This document shows positions 17,173-26,325 of a stretch of 64,000 nucleotides of DNA, piece by piece; the first letter of the stretch is position 1, and each line of letters starts with the position of its first letter. The stretch spans positions 1-64,000 of the forward strand of contig CAYQQR010000017.1 in assembly GCA_964420035.1 (NCBI GenBank), in the 5' to 3' direction. The translations under genes were made by a program, and so were the position numbers. The DNA comes from CAYQQR01 sp964420035 (GTDB taxonomy: Bacteria > Bacteroidota > Bacteroidia > Bacteroidales > SM23-62). A model generated the notes under the pieces. It made no database searches and was not told the origin of the DNA. It saw only the letters and a program-made list of their open reading frames with translations.

Positions 17173-19893
17173 ATGTCAGAAGTAAAACGCGTTTATAAAT
17201 TTGGCAACAAGGAAGCAGAAGGTCGTGCAGACATGAAGAACCTGCTCGGCGGCAAAGGGGCCAACCTGGCCGAGATGAACCGGATCGGAGTGCCGGTGCC
17301 CCCCGGATTCACCATCACTACCGATGTATGTAATGAATACTATACCAAGGGTAAGGATGAAGTGGTGAAGTTGCTTCAAAAAGAAGTAGAAGAAGGTATT
17401 CACAATATCGAGAAGATCATGGGAACCCGTTTCGGGGATAACGAAAATCCCTGCCTGGTTTCGGTTCGTTCCGGAGCCCGTGCCAGCATGCCGGGCATGA
17501 TGGATACCATCCTGAACCTGGGACTGAACGATACCGTTGTGGAAGGTATGATCAAAAAGACCGGTAACGACCGGTTTGTATGGGATTCCTACAGACGTTT
17601 TGTTCAGATGTACGGGGATGTGGTGATGGGACTGAAACCCGAGTCCAAAGAAGACATCGATCCATTTGAAGAGATCATCGAGGCCATGAAGGAAGAGAAA
17701 GGGGTTGAGCTGGATACCGAACTGACCACAGACGACCTGAAGCAACTCACGGAAAAGTTCAAGGGGGCCGTCAAGCAAAAGACAGGACAGGACTTCCCCG
17801 AAGATCCCTGGGATCAGCTCTGGGGTTCCATACTTGCCGTTTTTGACAGCTGGAACAACGATCGCGCTGTTTACTACAGGACCCTGCACAACATCCCCGC
17901 CGAATGGGGAACTGCCGTGAACGTACAGGCCATGGTGTTCGGCAATATGGGCGATTCTTCCGCAACCGGTGTTGCTTTTACCCGTGATGCCGCTACCGGC
18001 GAAGACATATTCAACGGGGAATACCTTATCAATGCCCAGGGCGAGGATGTGGTAGCCGGAACCCGTACCCCCCAGCAGATCACCAGGGAAGGTTCCCTTC
18101 GTTGGGCAAAACTGGCTAAAGTAAGCGAAGAGGAGCGCGCTAAAAAATACCCATCATTGGAAGAATCCATGCCGGAGGTTTACAAGGAGTTGGATGAAGT
18201 GCAGCAAAAACTGGAGGATCATTATAAAGAAATGCAGGACCTCGAGTTTACCATACAGGAAGGCAAACTCTGGTTGCTGCAGACCCGTACAGGAAAGCGT
18301 ACCGGTGCTGCCATGGTCAAGATCGCCATGGATATGCTCCGGGATGGAAAGATCGACGAAAAAACAGTATTGCTCCGGATGGAGCCCAATAAGCTCGATG
18401 AGTTGTTGCATCCTGTTTTCGACAAGGAGGCAATTAAAAAAGCGAATGTTGTTGCCAGCGGATTGCCGGCTTCACCGGGAGCTGCCACGGGACAGGTGGT
18501 TTTCTTTGCTGATGAAGCGGAAGAGTGGGCCGAACAAGGCAAAACCGTGATCCTTGCCCGTATCGAAACTTCGCCGGAGGACCTGCGTGGAATGAACGTG
18601 GCCAAGGGGATCCTCACCGCCCGTGGGGGCATGACCTCCCATGCGGCTGTTGTTGCACGGGGCATGGGTAAATGCTGTGTTTCCGGCGCAGGCGGGGTCA
18701 AGGTCAATTACAAGAACCGGACCATGACCATGAACGGTAAGGAATATAAGGAAGGCGACTGGATCTCCCTGAACGGGACCACCGGCGAGGTGTACGATGG
18801 CAAGATCGCCACGAAAGATCCCGACCTGAGCGGTGATTTCGGGAAGATCATGGAGCTCGCGGAAAAACACACCCGCATGAGCGTTCGCACCAACGCCGAT
18901 ACCCCCAAGGATGCCAAAGTTGCCCGTAAATTTGGCGCCAAGGGGATCGGACTTTGCCGTACCGAACATATGTTCTTTGAAGGTAAGCGTATCATGGCCA
19001 TGCGGGAGATGATCCTGGCCGATGATGAAGCAGGCAGAAGGAAAGCCCTGGAAAAACTGCTGCCGATTCAGCGTGAAGATTTCGAGGGTATTTTTGAAGC
19101 CATGAAAGACCTTCCGGTGACTGTCAGGTTACTGGATCCGCCGCTTCACGAATTTGTTCCCCACGAGGAAGAAAACCAGAAGGAGATGGCCGATGAAATG
19201 GGTGTATCCGTCGAAAAGATCAAGCAGAAGGTTGAAGATCTGGATGAGTTCAATCCGATGCTGGGACATCGCGGTTGCCGGCTGGGCAACACCTATCCGG
19301 AGATCACCGAAATGCAGGCACGTGCCATCATCGAGGCTGCCCTGAACCTTAAGAAAAAAGGCATCAGGACCCAGCCCGAAATTATGATACCTCTTACCGG
19401 TACGGACAAGGAATATAATATGCAGGAGGAAATCGTTACAAGGACCGCCGAACAGGTGTTCCAGGAAAGAGGGGACAAAATGGAATACCTGGTGGGTACC
19501 ATGATCGAGATCCCAAGGGCTGCCCTGGTAGCCGACAAGATCGCCGAAAGAGCCGAATTCTTCTCATTTGGAACCAATGACCTGACCCAGATGGGATTTG
19601 GCTACTCCAGGGATGATGCCGGAAGATTCCTTCCCATTTATATTAAAAGAGGTATACTGAAACATGATCCTTTCCAGGTCCTGGACCAGGAAGGTATCGG
19701 TCAGCTGGTCGAAATGGGCACCGAAAGGGGCCGCAAAACCCGTCCCGATCTGAAAGTCGGGATTTGCGGTGAACACGGGGGTGAGCCCAGTTCCGTGGAA
19801 TTCTGCCACAGGGTGGGTATGAACTACGTGTCCTGTTCACCCTACCGGGTTCCCATAGCCCGTCTTGCAGCAGCCATGGCAAACCTGAGATAA
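17173..19893 (+). CDS. ppdK: Pyruvate, phosphate dikinase
   Basis: PPDK interconverts pyruvate, ATP and phosphate with PEP, AMP and pyrophosphate. The 906 residues are the usual length. The N-terminal ATP-grasp domain has GGKGANLAEM and SVRSGARASMPGMMDTILNLG. The swivelling domain carries the phospho-histidine H490 in GGMTSHAAVVARGMGK. The C-terminal TIM barrel ends with the active-site Cys (C865 in GICGEHGGEPSSVEF). With pckA just downstream it forms a PEP/pyruvate/oxaloacetate node used for pyrophosphate-linked glycolysis or gluconeogenesis in anaerobes. A terminator separates the two genes, so they are regulated separately. Confidence 0.97.
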   Translation: MSEVKRVYKFGNKEAEGRADMKNLLGGKGANLAEMNRIGVPVPPGFTITTDVCNEYYTKGKDEVVKLLQKEVEEGIHNIEKIMGTRFGDNENPCLVSVRSGARASMPGMMDTILNLGLNDTVVEGMIKKTGNDRFVWDSYRRFVQMYGDVVMGLKPESKEDIDPFEEIIEAMKEEKGVELDTELTTDDLKQLTEKFKGAVKQKTGQDFPEDPWDQLWGSILAVFDSWNNDRAVYYRTLHNIPAEWGTAVNVQAMVFGNMGDSSATGVAFTRDAATGEDIFNGEYLINAQGEDVVAGTRTPQQITREGSLRWAKLAKVSEEERAKKYPSLEESMPEVYKELDEVQQKLEDHYKEMQDLEFTIQEGKLWLLQTRTGKRTGAAMVKIAMDMLRDGKIDEKTVLLRMEPNKLDELLHPVFDKEAIKKANVVASGLPASPGAATGQVVFFADEAEEWAEQGKTVILARIETSPEDLRGMNVAKGILTARGGMTSHAAVVARGMGKCCVSGAGGVKVNYKNRTMTMNGKEYKEGDWISLNGTTGEVYDGKIATKDPDLSGDFGKIMELAEKHTRMSVRTNADTPKDAKVARKFGAKGIGLCRTEHMFFEGKRIMAMREMILADDEAGRRKALEKLLPIQREDFEGIFEAMKDLPVTVRLLDPPLHEFVPHEEENQKEMADEMGVSVEKIKQKVEDLDEFNPMLGHRGCRLGNTYPEITEMQARAIIEAALNLKKKGIRTQPEIMIPLTGTDKEYNMQEEIVTRTAEQVFQERGDKMEYLVGTMIEIPRAALVADKIAERAEFFSFGTNDLTQMGFGYSRDDAGRFLPIYIKRGILKHDPFQVLDQEGIGQLVEMGTERGRKTRPDLKVGICGEHGGEPSSVEFCHRVGMNYVSCSPYRVPIARLAAAMANLR

Positions 19894-19915
19894 CTATTCA
19901 GCAACAGTACCTGAT

Positions 19916-19949
19916 AAAAAAAAGCAGTACTTCGTTACTGCTTTTTTTT
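19916..19949 (+). terminator. Intrinsic terminator between ppdK and pckA
   Basis: A hairpin with arms GCAGTA (19924-19929) and TACTGC (19936-19941) has an A-run on the 5' side and eight T on the 3' side, so A-T pairing lengthens the stem. It lies 30 bp after the ppdK stop. Confidence 0.85.
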
Positions 19950-19957
19950 ATGTCCTT

Positions 19958-19984
19958 TTTGTTTCGATTTATCGTTTATATTTG
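19958..19984 (+). promoter_or_regulatory. Candidate pckA promoter (TTTG ... TATATTTG)
   Basis: TTTG (19958-19961) and TATATTTG (19977-19984) match the -33 and -7 consensus elements, but their spacer is 15 bp against the usual about 19-21. The -7 box ends 45 bp before the chosen pckA start, directly after the ppdK terminator. Confidence 0.5.
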
Positions 19985-20029
19985 CCAATAGAAGCAATTT
20001 GTTCACTTAAAACCCTAAAACCTTTCTGT

Positions 20030-21667
20030 ATGGCCCAATCAAAAACCAACCCGGACCTGAGTATTTACGGATTAAAAGATGTCGGGGAAGTTTACCACAA
20101 CCTTTCCTATGAAGAACTCTTTGAACATGAGACCAACCCTGAGCTCGAGGGTTATGAGCGCGGATTCGTGACCAATACGGGAGCTGTGGCGGTTGATACC
20201 GGTGTGTTTACCGGTCGTTCCCCTAAAGACAAGTATATTGTAAAAGAAGAAACTTCGGAGAAAAATATCTGGTGGAGGAACGAACACCGTCCGGCTTCCG
20301 ATAACAAACCCATCTCGGAAGAAGTGTGGTCCGATCTGAAAGAAATTGCCGTCGAGCAACTGTCCGGTAAAAAACTCTATGTTCAGGATGGCTTCGCGGG
20401 AGCCAATGAAGATTCACGCATTGCGATCCGGATCATAACAGAGGTGGCCTGGATGGCCCATTTTGTCAAGAACATGTTCATCCGGCCCAGCGAAGAAGAA
20501 CTTGAAGATTTTGATCCCGATTACGTGATGCTGAATGCTTCCAAGACCCATAATCCAAAGTGGAAGGAGCACGGGCTGAATTCCGAGGTATTCGCAGCTT
20601 TCAATCTCAAGGAAGGGATGGCTTGTGTCGGCGGTACCTGGTACGGGGGGGAGATCAAAAAGGGCTTTTTCTCCGTGATGAATTATTTACTTCCCCTCCA
20701 GGGCATTGCTGCCATGCATTGCAGTGCCAATGTAGGTGAAGCGGGTGATGTTGCCATATTTTTCGGACTTTCGGGAACGGGAAAGACCACCCTTTCTGCC
20801 GATCCCAAAAGGGCTTTGATCGGGGATGACGAGCATGGCTGGGACAGGGACGGGGTATTTAATTTCGAAGGGGGCTGTTATGCCAAGACCATCAACCTGG
20901 ATCCGGAAAAGGAACCCGATATCTTCCATGCCATCAAGCGGGATGCTTTGCTTGAGAATGTCGTGTTTGATCCTGAAACCGGGGAAATAGACTGGTCCAG
21001 TGCCGCCAAGACGCAAAATACCCGGGTTTCTTATCCCATCTACCATATTAAGAACGTTGTGAAGCCTGTTTCCAAAGCCGGCCATGCACAAAATGTGATC
21101 TTCCTTACGGCAGATGCATTCGGGGTTTTGCCCCCGGTTTCACGGCTGGACACGAACCAGACCAAGTATCATTTCATCAGCGGATATACCGCCAAGGTAG
21201 CAGGTACAGAAAGGGGTATCAAGGAACCCGTTCCTTCCTTCTCGGCATGTTTCGGAGCTGCTTTCCTGTTGCTCGATCCCATCATCTATGCAGACCTGCT
21301 TGCCGAAAAAATGGAAGAGCACCATGCTCATGCATGGCTGGTCAATACCGGGTGGACCGGCGGAGGGTGGGGACATGGAGGAAAACGCATGGATCTTCCC
21401 CACACCCGGGCCATCATCGATGCCATTCTCGACGGGTCCCTGAATAAAGCTTCCTACAGCACCCTACCCATATTCAACCTTCAGATCCCGGATCATGTCA
21501 GGGGAGTGCCGGATCATGTCCTTAACCCCAGGAATACCTGGGAGCATCCCGGGGAATGGGATCAGCAGGCCCGTATGCTGGCGGAGAAATTCATTAAGAA
21601 TTTTGAATTTTTCACCGATAATGAGAAGGTGAAGGGTCTGGTTCCTTACGGACCGGTTATTCAGTAG
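20030..21667 (+). CDS. pckA: Phosphoenolpyruvate carboxykinase (ATP)
   Basis: PckA converts oxaloacetate and ATP to PEP, or runs in reverse as the CO2-fixing step in succinate-forming fermenters. From the ATG at 20030 the protein has 545 residues, beginning MAQSKTNPDLSIYGL as in relatives; a longer frame opens at 19982 but would place the start next to the promoter. Diagnostic blocks are TGRSPKDKYIV, the kinase-1a loop GLSGTGKTTLS, the metal-binding DDEHGW, FEGGCYAK, and NTGWTGGGWGHGGKRM. All catalytic motifs are intact. It is probably monocistronic: it has its own promoter, and the next gene is on the opposite strand. Confidence 0.96.
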   Translation: MAQSKTNPDLSIYGLKDVGEVYHNLSYEELFEHETNPELEGYERGFVTNTGAVAVDTGVFTGRSPKDKYIVKEETSEKNIWWRNEHRPASDNKPISEEVWSDLKEIAVEQLSGKKLYVQDGFAGANEDSRIAIRIITEVAWMAHFVKNMFIRPSEEELEDFDPDYVMLNASKTHNPKWKEHGLNSEVFAAFNLKEGMACVGGTWYGGEIKKGFFSVMNYLLPLQGIAAMHCSANVGEAGDVAIFFGLSGTGKTTLSADPKRALIGDDEHGWDRDGVFNFEGGCYAKTINLDPEKEPDIFHAIKRDALLENVVFDPETGEIDWSSAAKTQNTRVSYPIYHIKNVVKPVSKAGHAQNVIFLTADAFGVLPPVSRLDTNQTKYHFISGYTAKVAGTERGIKEPVPSFSACFGAAFLLLDPIIYADLLAEKMEEHHAHAWLVNTGWTGGGWGHGGKRMDLPHTRAIIDAILDGSLNKASYSTLPIFNLQIPDHVRGVPDHVLNPRNTWEHPGEWDQQARMLAEKFIKNFEFFTDNEKVKGLVPYGPVIQ

Positions 21668-21679
21668 GCGGTAGTAAGA

Positions 21680-21920
21680 ATTCAGCCTGCCTGACGGCAG
21701 TCAGGGATTCAGAATGAGGGTGTGAGTTTTGAATGTGGGCACCGTTAGCACCGTTAGCACCGTTGGCAACGTTTATACAGCGGCAGTCCAGGAACCAGTC
21801 CCGAAAAACTAAAGCAGCAAAGCTGCTAAGATTTTCGGGACCCCACCAGCGACCAGCGCCAGAAGAGCGTAACTCGTAACGCGTAACAATTATTCAATTC
21901 GCAATCCGTAATATACTTCA
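21680..21920. repeat. Composite intergenic repeat, locus B
   Basis: The head (21680-21725) has GCCTGCC and GGCAG arms then ATTCAGAATGAGGGTGTG, nearly identical to 48751-48796. The core is four nonamers GCACCGTTA/GCACCGTTG/GCAACGTTT at 21739-21774. The tail reads ATACAGCGGCAG (21775-21786). After it lies a nested hairpin: outer arms CCCGAAAA (21800-21807) and TTTTCGGG (21832-21839), inner arms AGCAGC (21813-21818) and GCTGCT (21822-21827). Next comes a CGTAAC/CGTAAT-rich stretch. There is no gene. It separates the convergent pckA and plsY. Confidence 0.8.
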
Positions 21921-21924
21921 AATA

Positions 21925-22566
21925 CTAAGTCTTTTTTCCGAATAACTTTGCCCTTGGTTCTTCTCCCCTGAGGATACGAATGATATTACTTCTGTGCATG
22001 AAAACAATGATCAGGGCGACCAGTATGGCAAAGACCTGCAGGACCCAGGTGGCATTTTCAGGAAAAAGGTATATGAACAAGGGATAGGCGATGCCGCCGC
22101 TCATGGAGGCCACGGAGAATATTCTTATCAAAAGCAAAATGATGAGGTACACCATCAGGGAACCCAGGGTGGAATAGGGTGAAAGGGCCAGGGCCACGCC
22201 CAGGAAGGTGGCCACTCCCTTGCCTCCCCGTAAGCCGGCAAACAGGGGCATAATATGTCCCAAACCGGCCATGATCCCCAGGGTGATCCTGAATATCTCC
22301 TGCAAGAGTGCCTTGTTAAAGGGTTCGGGGTCCAGGGCCGCCAGTTTTACAGCGGCAAATCCCTTGGCTACATCGACGATCAGGACCACAACACCCGCCT
22401 TGGCTCCAAACACCCTGAAGGTGTTGGCTGCCCCGGCATTCTTACTTCCGTATTCACGGATATCTTTTTTGAAGAAGATCTTCCCGATCCAGATTGACGT
22501 CGGAACGGATCCCAGCATATAAGCTCCGAAAAGCAACAAATAGGGTGCAAATTCCTTCAACTCCAT
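21925..22566 (-). CDS. plsY: Acyl-phosphate:glycerol-3-phosphate acyltransferase
   Basis: PlsY transfers the acyl group from acyl-phosphate to glycerol-3-phosphate, the first step of membrane phospholipid synthesis. The 213-residue protein has about five membrane segments and the three conserved loops: GSVPTSIWIGK near residue 20, GSKNAGAANTFRVFG near 40, and HIMPLFAGLRGGKGVATFLG near 108. The last carries the active-site His and the GGKGVAT motif. Length is normal. It is on the minus strand with cdaA and folP upstream, separated from cdaA by 83 bp that include an octamer tandem repeat. Confidence 0.96.
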   Translation of the reverse strand: MELKEFAPYLLLFGAYMLGSVPTSIWIGKIFFKKDIREYGSKNAGAANTFRVFGAKAGVVVLIVDVAKGFAAVKLAALDPEPFNKALLQEIFRITLGIMAGLGHIMPLFAGLRGGKGVATFLGVALALSPYSTLGSLMVYLIILLLIRIFSVASMSGGIAYPLFIYLFPENATWVLQVFAILVALIIVFMHRSNIIRILRGEEPRAKLFGKKT

Positions 22567-22598
22567 GCTATAAAGATACCATTTTGGGTATTAATTAA

Positions 22599-22635
22599 GA
22601 ACCAAGGAACCAAGGAACCAAGGAACCAAGGAACC
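22599..22635. repeat. Octanucleotide tandem repeat (GAACCAAG)x4.6
   Basis: Four perfect copies of GAACCAAG and a partial GAACC lie between the cdaA stop and the plsY start. The array sits within 35 bp upstream of the plsY start codon, so copy-number change could alter the plsY leader or its spacing from cdaA. Confidence 0.92.
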
Positions 22636-22649
22636 TCAAAGCTTTATGG

Positions 22650-23429
22650 TTACCCGGATTCCTCTTCAAGTCTTTGCATCAATTCCTTGGGATCCAGGTC
22701 CAGTTCCAGGTGCCCGTTGTTAGCTATGGAGATCTTTCCGGTTTGCTCGGAAATAACAATAACCATGGAATCGGTTTGCTCAGACATGCCCAATGCTGCA
22801 CGATGCCGGAGGCCCAGAGAGGGGGGAAGGTTGGGATTTTCAGTGACGGGCAGGATACAGCGGGCTGCATATACTTTTTCTCCTTTCAGGATAACGGCTC
22901 CATCGTGGAGCGGACTTTCCTTGTTGAAAATGCTGATCAACAAGCGACTGGATGTTTGTGCATTCAGGATATCCCCTGTTTCCGCGTAGATCTTCATGTT
23001 GCTTTTTCTGGCCAACACGATTAAGGCACCGGTCTTTGATTCGGCCATGGTGATGCATGCTTTGATTACCGACTTGATTTTGATTCCTGCTCTGGTAGGA
23101 ACATCCATAAAGAATAAGTTTTCCAGGGAAAATTTCTGGTTGGTAAAATACTGGTTGCCGATAAAAATCAGGAATCGCCTGATCTCCTGCTGGAAAACGA
23201 TGATGAGAGCGATCACCCCGACCCCGATCACCTGACCCAGTATGGACCCGAGAAGCTCCATGTTAAGAGCCTTGACGATCAGCCAGATCAGGTATACCGA
23301 AAGGATGCCGATGAAAATATTCATGGCCACGGTTCCCCTGATAAGGAGATAAACCTGGTACATCAGGAATGCGACAAGAAGAATGTCGATGATATCCAGT
23401 ATCCTAATCTTGATAAATAGTTCAGGCAT
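22650..23429 (-). CDS. cdaA: Diadenylate cyclase CdaA
   Basis: CdaA makes the second messenger c-di-AMP from two ATP and acts at the inner membrane. The 259-residue protein has three N-terminal membrane helices (about 12-90) and a DisA_N catalytic domain with DGA at 176-178 (in SPLHDGAVIL) and RHR at 208-210 (in GLRHRAALG), the paired motifs that bind ATP across the dimer. It follows folP by 16 bp; the folP-cdaA pair is conserved in Bacteroidota. No CdaR or GlmM gene follows, unlike Firmicutes. No phosphodiesterase gene is in the window. Confidence 0.95.
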   Translation of the reverse strand: MPELFIKIRILDIIDILLVAFLMYQVYLLIRGTVAMNIFIGILSVYLIWLIVKALNMELLGSILGQVIGVGVIALIIVFQQEIRRFLIFIGNQYFTNQKFSLENLFFMDVPTRAGIKIKSVIKACITMAESKTGALIVLARKSNMKIYAETGDILNAQTSSRLLISIFNKESPLHDGAVILKGEKVYAARCILPVTENPNLPPSLGLRHRAALGMSEQTDSMVIVISEQTGKISIANNGHLELDLDPKELMQRLEEESG

Positions 23430-23445
23430 GCGGCAAAATTAATAA

Positions 23446-24324
23446 TTATTCTTCGTCTGAACTGGCTTCACGGAATTTACGGATCAGCTTAATGCATTCC
23501 GTCGCTTCCCGCACATCATGTACCCTCAGGATATCGGCTCCTTTCATCAAGGCTATGGTATGGAGTACGGTAGTGCCGTTCAGGGCTTCCTCCGGAGAAC
23601 TTTCAAGGGTCTTCCATATCATAGATTTCCTGGATAACCCGACCATCAGGGGCAATTCCAGGATGCGCATCTGTTCCAGGTGACTTAAAATGAAATAATT
23701 CTGCTCTACGGTCTTGGCAAAACCAAACCCCGGATCCACGATAATGTCTTTAACCCCCAGGTGCCTGAGTTGATTGGTCTTTTCGGCAAAATACATAAGA
23801 ATTTCTTTCATGAGATCGTCATACTGTACCTGTTGAGCCATATTCCGGGGATTGCCTTTGAGGTGCATAGCAACATAGGGTACATTCAGCTCGGCGATGG
23901 CGGGGAACATCTCAGGATCCAGCTCTCCTGCTGAAATATCGTTGACCAGGTCGACCCGATATTCCTCAACGGCTTTCCGGGCCACCCCGGAGCGGAAAGT
24001 ATCCGCTGAAAGAATGGCATCGGGAAACTTATCCCTGAGAATCCCCAGTGCCGGCAGCAGTCTTTCCAGCTCTTCTTTCTGACTGATATCCTCGGCGCCC
24101 GGCCGGGAGGAACAGGCACCCACATCCAGGGCCCAGGCACCTTCCTCATGCATGGTCTTGGCGGTATGTACAAGTTTTTCAGGCTCATTGATCCGGCTCC
24201 CTGAATAAAAAGAATCAGGGGTAATGTTCAGTATCCCCATCACGAGAGGGGTGCTGAGCTTATGCAGTTTACCGGAAAGGTTTAAGGTTAATTTTTTCGA
24301 AAAAAATGTATCTTTAAAAAACAT
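23446..24324 (-). CDS. folP: Dihydropteroate synthase
   Basis: FolP condenses p-aminobenzoate with 6-hydroxymethyl-dihydropterin diphosphate in folate synthesis and is the sulfonamide target. Conserved blocks are VMGILNITPDSFYSGSR, ALDVGACSSRPGAE, SADTFRSGVA, VDLVNDISAG, DPGFGFAKTVEQNY and GLSRKSMIW. The frame is open up to 24417, which would overlap the divergent tmk. I chose the ATG at 24324 (292 residues, opening MFFKDTFFSKKLTLNL), which leaves room for a promoter. It is followed by cdaA. Confidence 0.94.
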   Translation of the reverse strand: MFFKDTFFSKKLTLNLSGKLHKLSTPLVMGILNITPDSFYSGSRINEPEKLVHTAKTMHEEGAWALDVGACSSRPGAEDISQKEELERLLPALGILRDKFPDAILSADTFRSGVARKAVEEYRVDLVNDISAGELDPEMFPAIAELNVPYVAMHLKGNPRNMAQQVQYDDLMKEILMYFAEKTNQLRHLGVKDIIVDPGFGFAKTVEQNYFILSHLEQMRILELPLMVGLSRKSMIWKTLESSPEEALNGTTVLHTIALMKGADILRVHDVREATECIKLIRKFREASSDEE

Positions 24325-24349
24325 TGGAAGTCTTGTGATTCTTGAGAAA

Positions 24350-24357
24350 CAAAAGTA
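24350..24357 (-). promoter_or_regulatory. Candidate -7 element for folP-cdaA (TACTTTTG on minus strand)
   Basis: The minus-strand sequence TACTTTTG fits TAnnTTTG and lies 25 bp upstream of the chosen folP start. A -33 TTAG (one mismatch to TTTG) is about 19 bp further upstream. This supports the shorter folP start. Confidence 0.42.
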
Positions 24358-24400
24358 ATAAAAAGCTGTTATACTAACCCGGCAACTGCAGAATGGTTTT

Positions 24401-25096
24401 ATGAAATTTATTGTCATTGAAGGACTTGACGGTTCAGGTAAATCGACTCAGATCAGAAATCTGCAGTCCCATTTCGAACAACAAAAGATCCCCTGCGAAT
24501 ATCTTCATTTTCCCCGCACCCATACACCGGTTTTCGGGGAACTTATCGCACGTTTCCTCAGGGGGGAATTCGGCCGGATCGACCAGGTAGATCCTTACCT
24601 GGTGGCCCTTCTGTATGCCGGTGACCGGGATGAGGCAGCCGGCGAGATCCGGGACTGGTTAACCGAAAAGAACCTGGTGCTTGCCGACCGTTACGTGATA
24701 TCCAATATAGCTTTTCAATGTGCTAAGATCCGCGATCCAAAGAAAAGAGAAGAATTGATGCGATGGATCTTTTATACGGAGTATGAATATTTTAAAATAC
24801 CCCGTCCGGATATCAGCTTGTTTTTGGATGTTCCCATTTCTTTTACGGAACGTCAGCTCAGGGAGGAGCGTTCCGGTCATGAGCGCCACTATCTTAAGGG
24901 CAAGCGGGATATTCATGAAGACAGCCTGGAGCTTCAGAAAAAGGTCCGATCCGTTTATCTGGATGTGGCTTCCAGCACCGGTCATTTAAATATCATAGAC
25001 TGCAGCGATAAATATGGAAACATTTTATCCCCGGAAGATGTTTTTAATAATATTCTGGATGCCATTCGTTCTCATTTAAAAGTATTTCAAAAATGA
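24401..25096 (+). CDS. tmk: Thymidylate kinase
   Basis: Tmk phosphorylates dTMP to dTDP. The 231-residue protein has the P-loop EGLDGSGKST (residues 7-16), the DR(Y/H) motif in LADRYVISNIAFQ and a conserved FLDVPISFTERQL segment. It is about 20 residues longer than the Escherichia coli enzyme, the extra length lying in the middle and C-terminus. The stop overlaps the start of the next gene by 4 bp (ATGA), so the two are translationally coupled. Confidence 0.94.
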   Translation: MKFIVIEGLDGSGKSTQIRNLQSHFEQQKIPCEYLHFPRTHTPVFGELIARFLRGEFGRIDQVDPYLVALLYAGDRDEAAGEIRDWLTEKNLVLADRYVISNIAFQCAKIRDPKKREELMRWIFYTEYEYFKIPRPDISLFLDVPISFTERQLREERSGHERHYLKGKRDIHEDSLELQKKVRSVYLDVASSTGHLNIIDCSDKYGNILSPEDVFNNILDAIRSHLKVFQK

Positions 25097-26322
25097 AGTA
25101 TGTCAGTTCAGCAAGCAGGATTATCGTCGGATTGGTATTTATCTTTTCAGGAATCGTTAAGGGGATAGATCCCCTGGGTTCGATGTATAAGTTCCTGGAT
25201 TATTTCGCGGCTTTTAATACGGAATTCCTGGATTTTGCCGCATTACCCATGGCCATTGTTCTTCCTGCGGCGGAATTTCTGATCGGCGTGGCCGTCATTA
25301 CAGAACTCAGGACGCGTATAGCTTCCTGGGCACTGATGATATTCATGACCTTGTTCACGCTCATCACACTGATACTGGCCCTGACCGATCCCATATCGGA
25401 TTGCGGTTGTTTCGGCGATGCGATCATACTGACCAACTGGGAGACTTTCTGGAAAAATATAGTTCTGATGGTATTTACCGTCATCGTATTTCACTACCGT
25501 AAACGCTATGAATCCAGGCACAAACCTGTAGCCGAGTGGTTATTACTGGGCATCTTTACCGTCTTTTTTATTGGCCTGGAGGTCAATTCTTACAGGCATC
25601 TTCCCATCCTGGATTTCCGGCCCTACAATGTCGGCACCTATATCCCCGCTAAAATGAATATCCCTGAGGGTGCCCCGCGGGATGTTTATGAAACCACCCT
25701 TTATTATGAAAAAGATGGGGAAGTTAAAGCATTCACCATGGACAATTTTCCATGGGAAGATACCACATGGACCTATGTGGATACGGAGAACAAGCTGATA
25801 AAAAAAGGCTATGAGCCGCCTATTCAAGATTTCACCCTGGTTGACCAGGAAGGGATAGATCATAGTGATCGCTTGCTGGCCGATACGGGTTATTCTGTTT
25901 TGATAGTCTCCCACAATATCAGTAAGGCGGACCGTGAAGCACTGGAGATGGCCTCGGATCTGTACTTTCGACTCAAACAGCAGGGACATGAATTTTATTT
26001 CATGACGGCATCGCCTGAGCCCGATATCCTGGAAGTTAAACAGGAAGTGAGCATGGAATATCCGCGTTACACTACCGATGAGATTACATTAAAAACCATT
26101 ATACGGGCCAATCCCGGTTTCCTGATGATCAAGGACGGGACCATACTGGCCAAATGGAACTACCGGGATCTGCCGGCACTGGAGCAATTTAACGGACACT
26201 GGCTATCTAAATCCCTGCTCATCCAGCGAATGGAAAGAAACCGTTTTGTTGTCACGGTTTTTATTTTGCTGATAGCCCTGTTCTGGCTTTTTGTAGAATT
26301 CATGTTGGTAAAAAGAAAATAG
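25093..26322 (+). CDS. BT_3928-like DoxX/MauE family membrane protein
   Basis: The 409-residue protein has an N-terminal DoxX/MauE-type four-helix membrane domain (about 1-150) with FSGIVKGIDPLGSMYKFLDYF and a CGCFG motif (SDCGCFGD), then a long soluble domain with thioredoxin-like features but no CxxC, and one C-terminal membrane helix ending in KRK. This architecture is the BT_3928 family, conserved near tpiA in Bacteroidales. The DoxX/MauE link suggests a role in disulfide or quinone redox chemistry; no function is proven. It is coupled to tmk upstream and followed after 3 bp by a permease gene. Confidence 0.82.
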   Translation: MKYVSSASRIIVGLVFIFSGIVKGIDPLGSMYKFLDYFAAFNTEFLDFAALPMAIVLPAAEFLIGVAVITELRTRIASWALMIFMTLFTLITLILALTDPISDCGCFGDAIILTNWETFWKNIVLMVFTVIVFHYRKRYESRHKPVAEWLLLGIFTVFFIGLEVNSYRHLPILDFRPYNVGTYIPAKMNIPEGAPRDVYETTLYYEKDGEVKAFTMDNFPWEDTTWTYVDTENKLIKKGYEPPIQDFTLVDQEGIDHSDRLLADTGYSVLIVSHNISKADREALEMASDLYFRLKQQGHEFYFMTASPEPDILEVKQEVSMEYPRYTTDEITLKTIIRANPGFLMIKDGTILAKWNYRDLPALEQFNGHWLSKSLLIQRMERNRFVVTVFILLIALFWLFVEFMLVKRK

Positions 26323-26325
26323 ACC

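Noticed and set aside
24325..24417. Longer N-terminus for folP
   Set aside because: It would overlap the divergent tmk start and add a Cys/Phe-rich stretch absent from dihydropteroate synthases.
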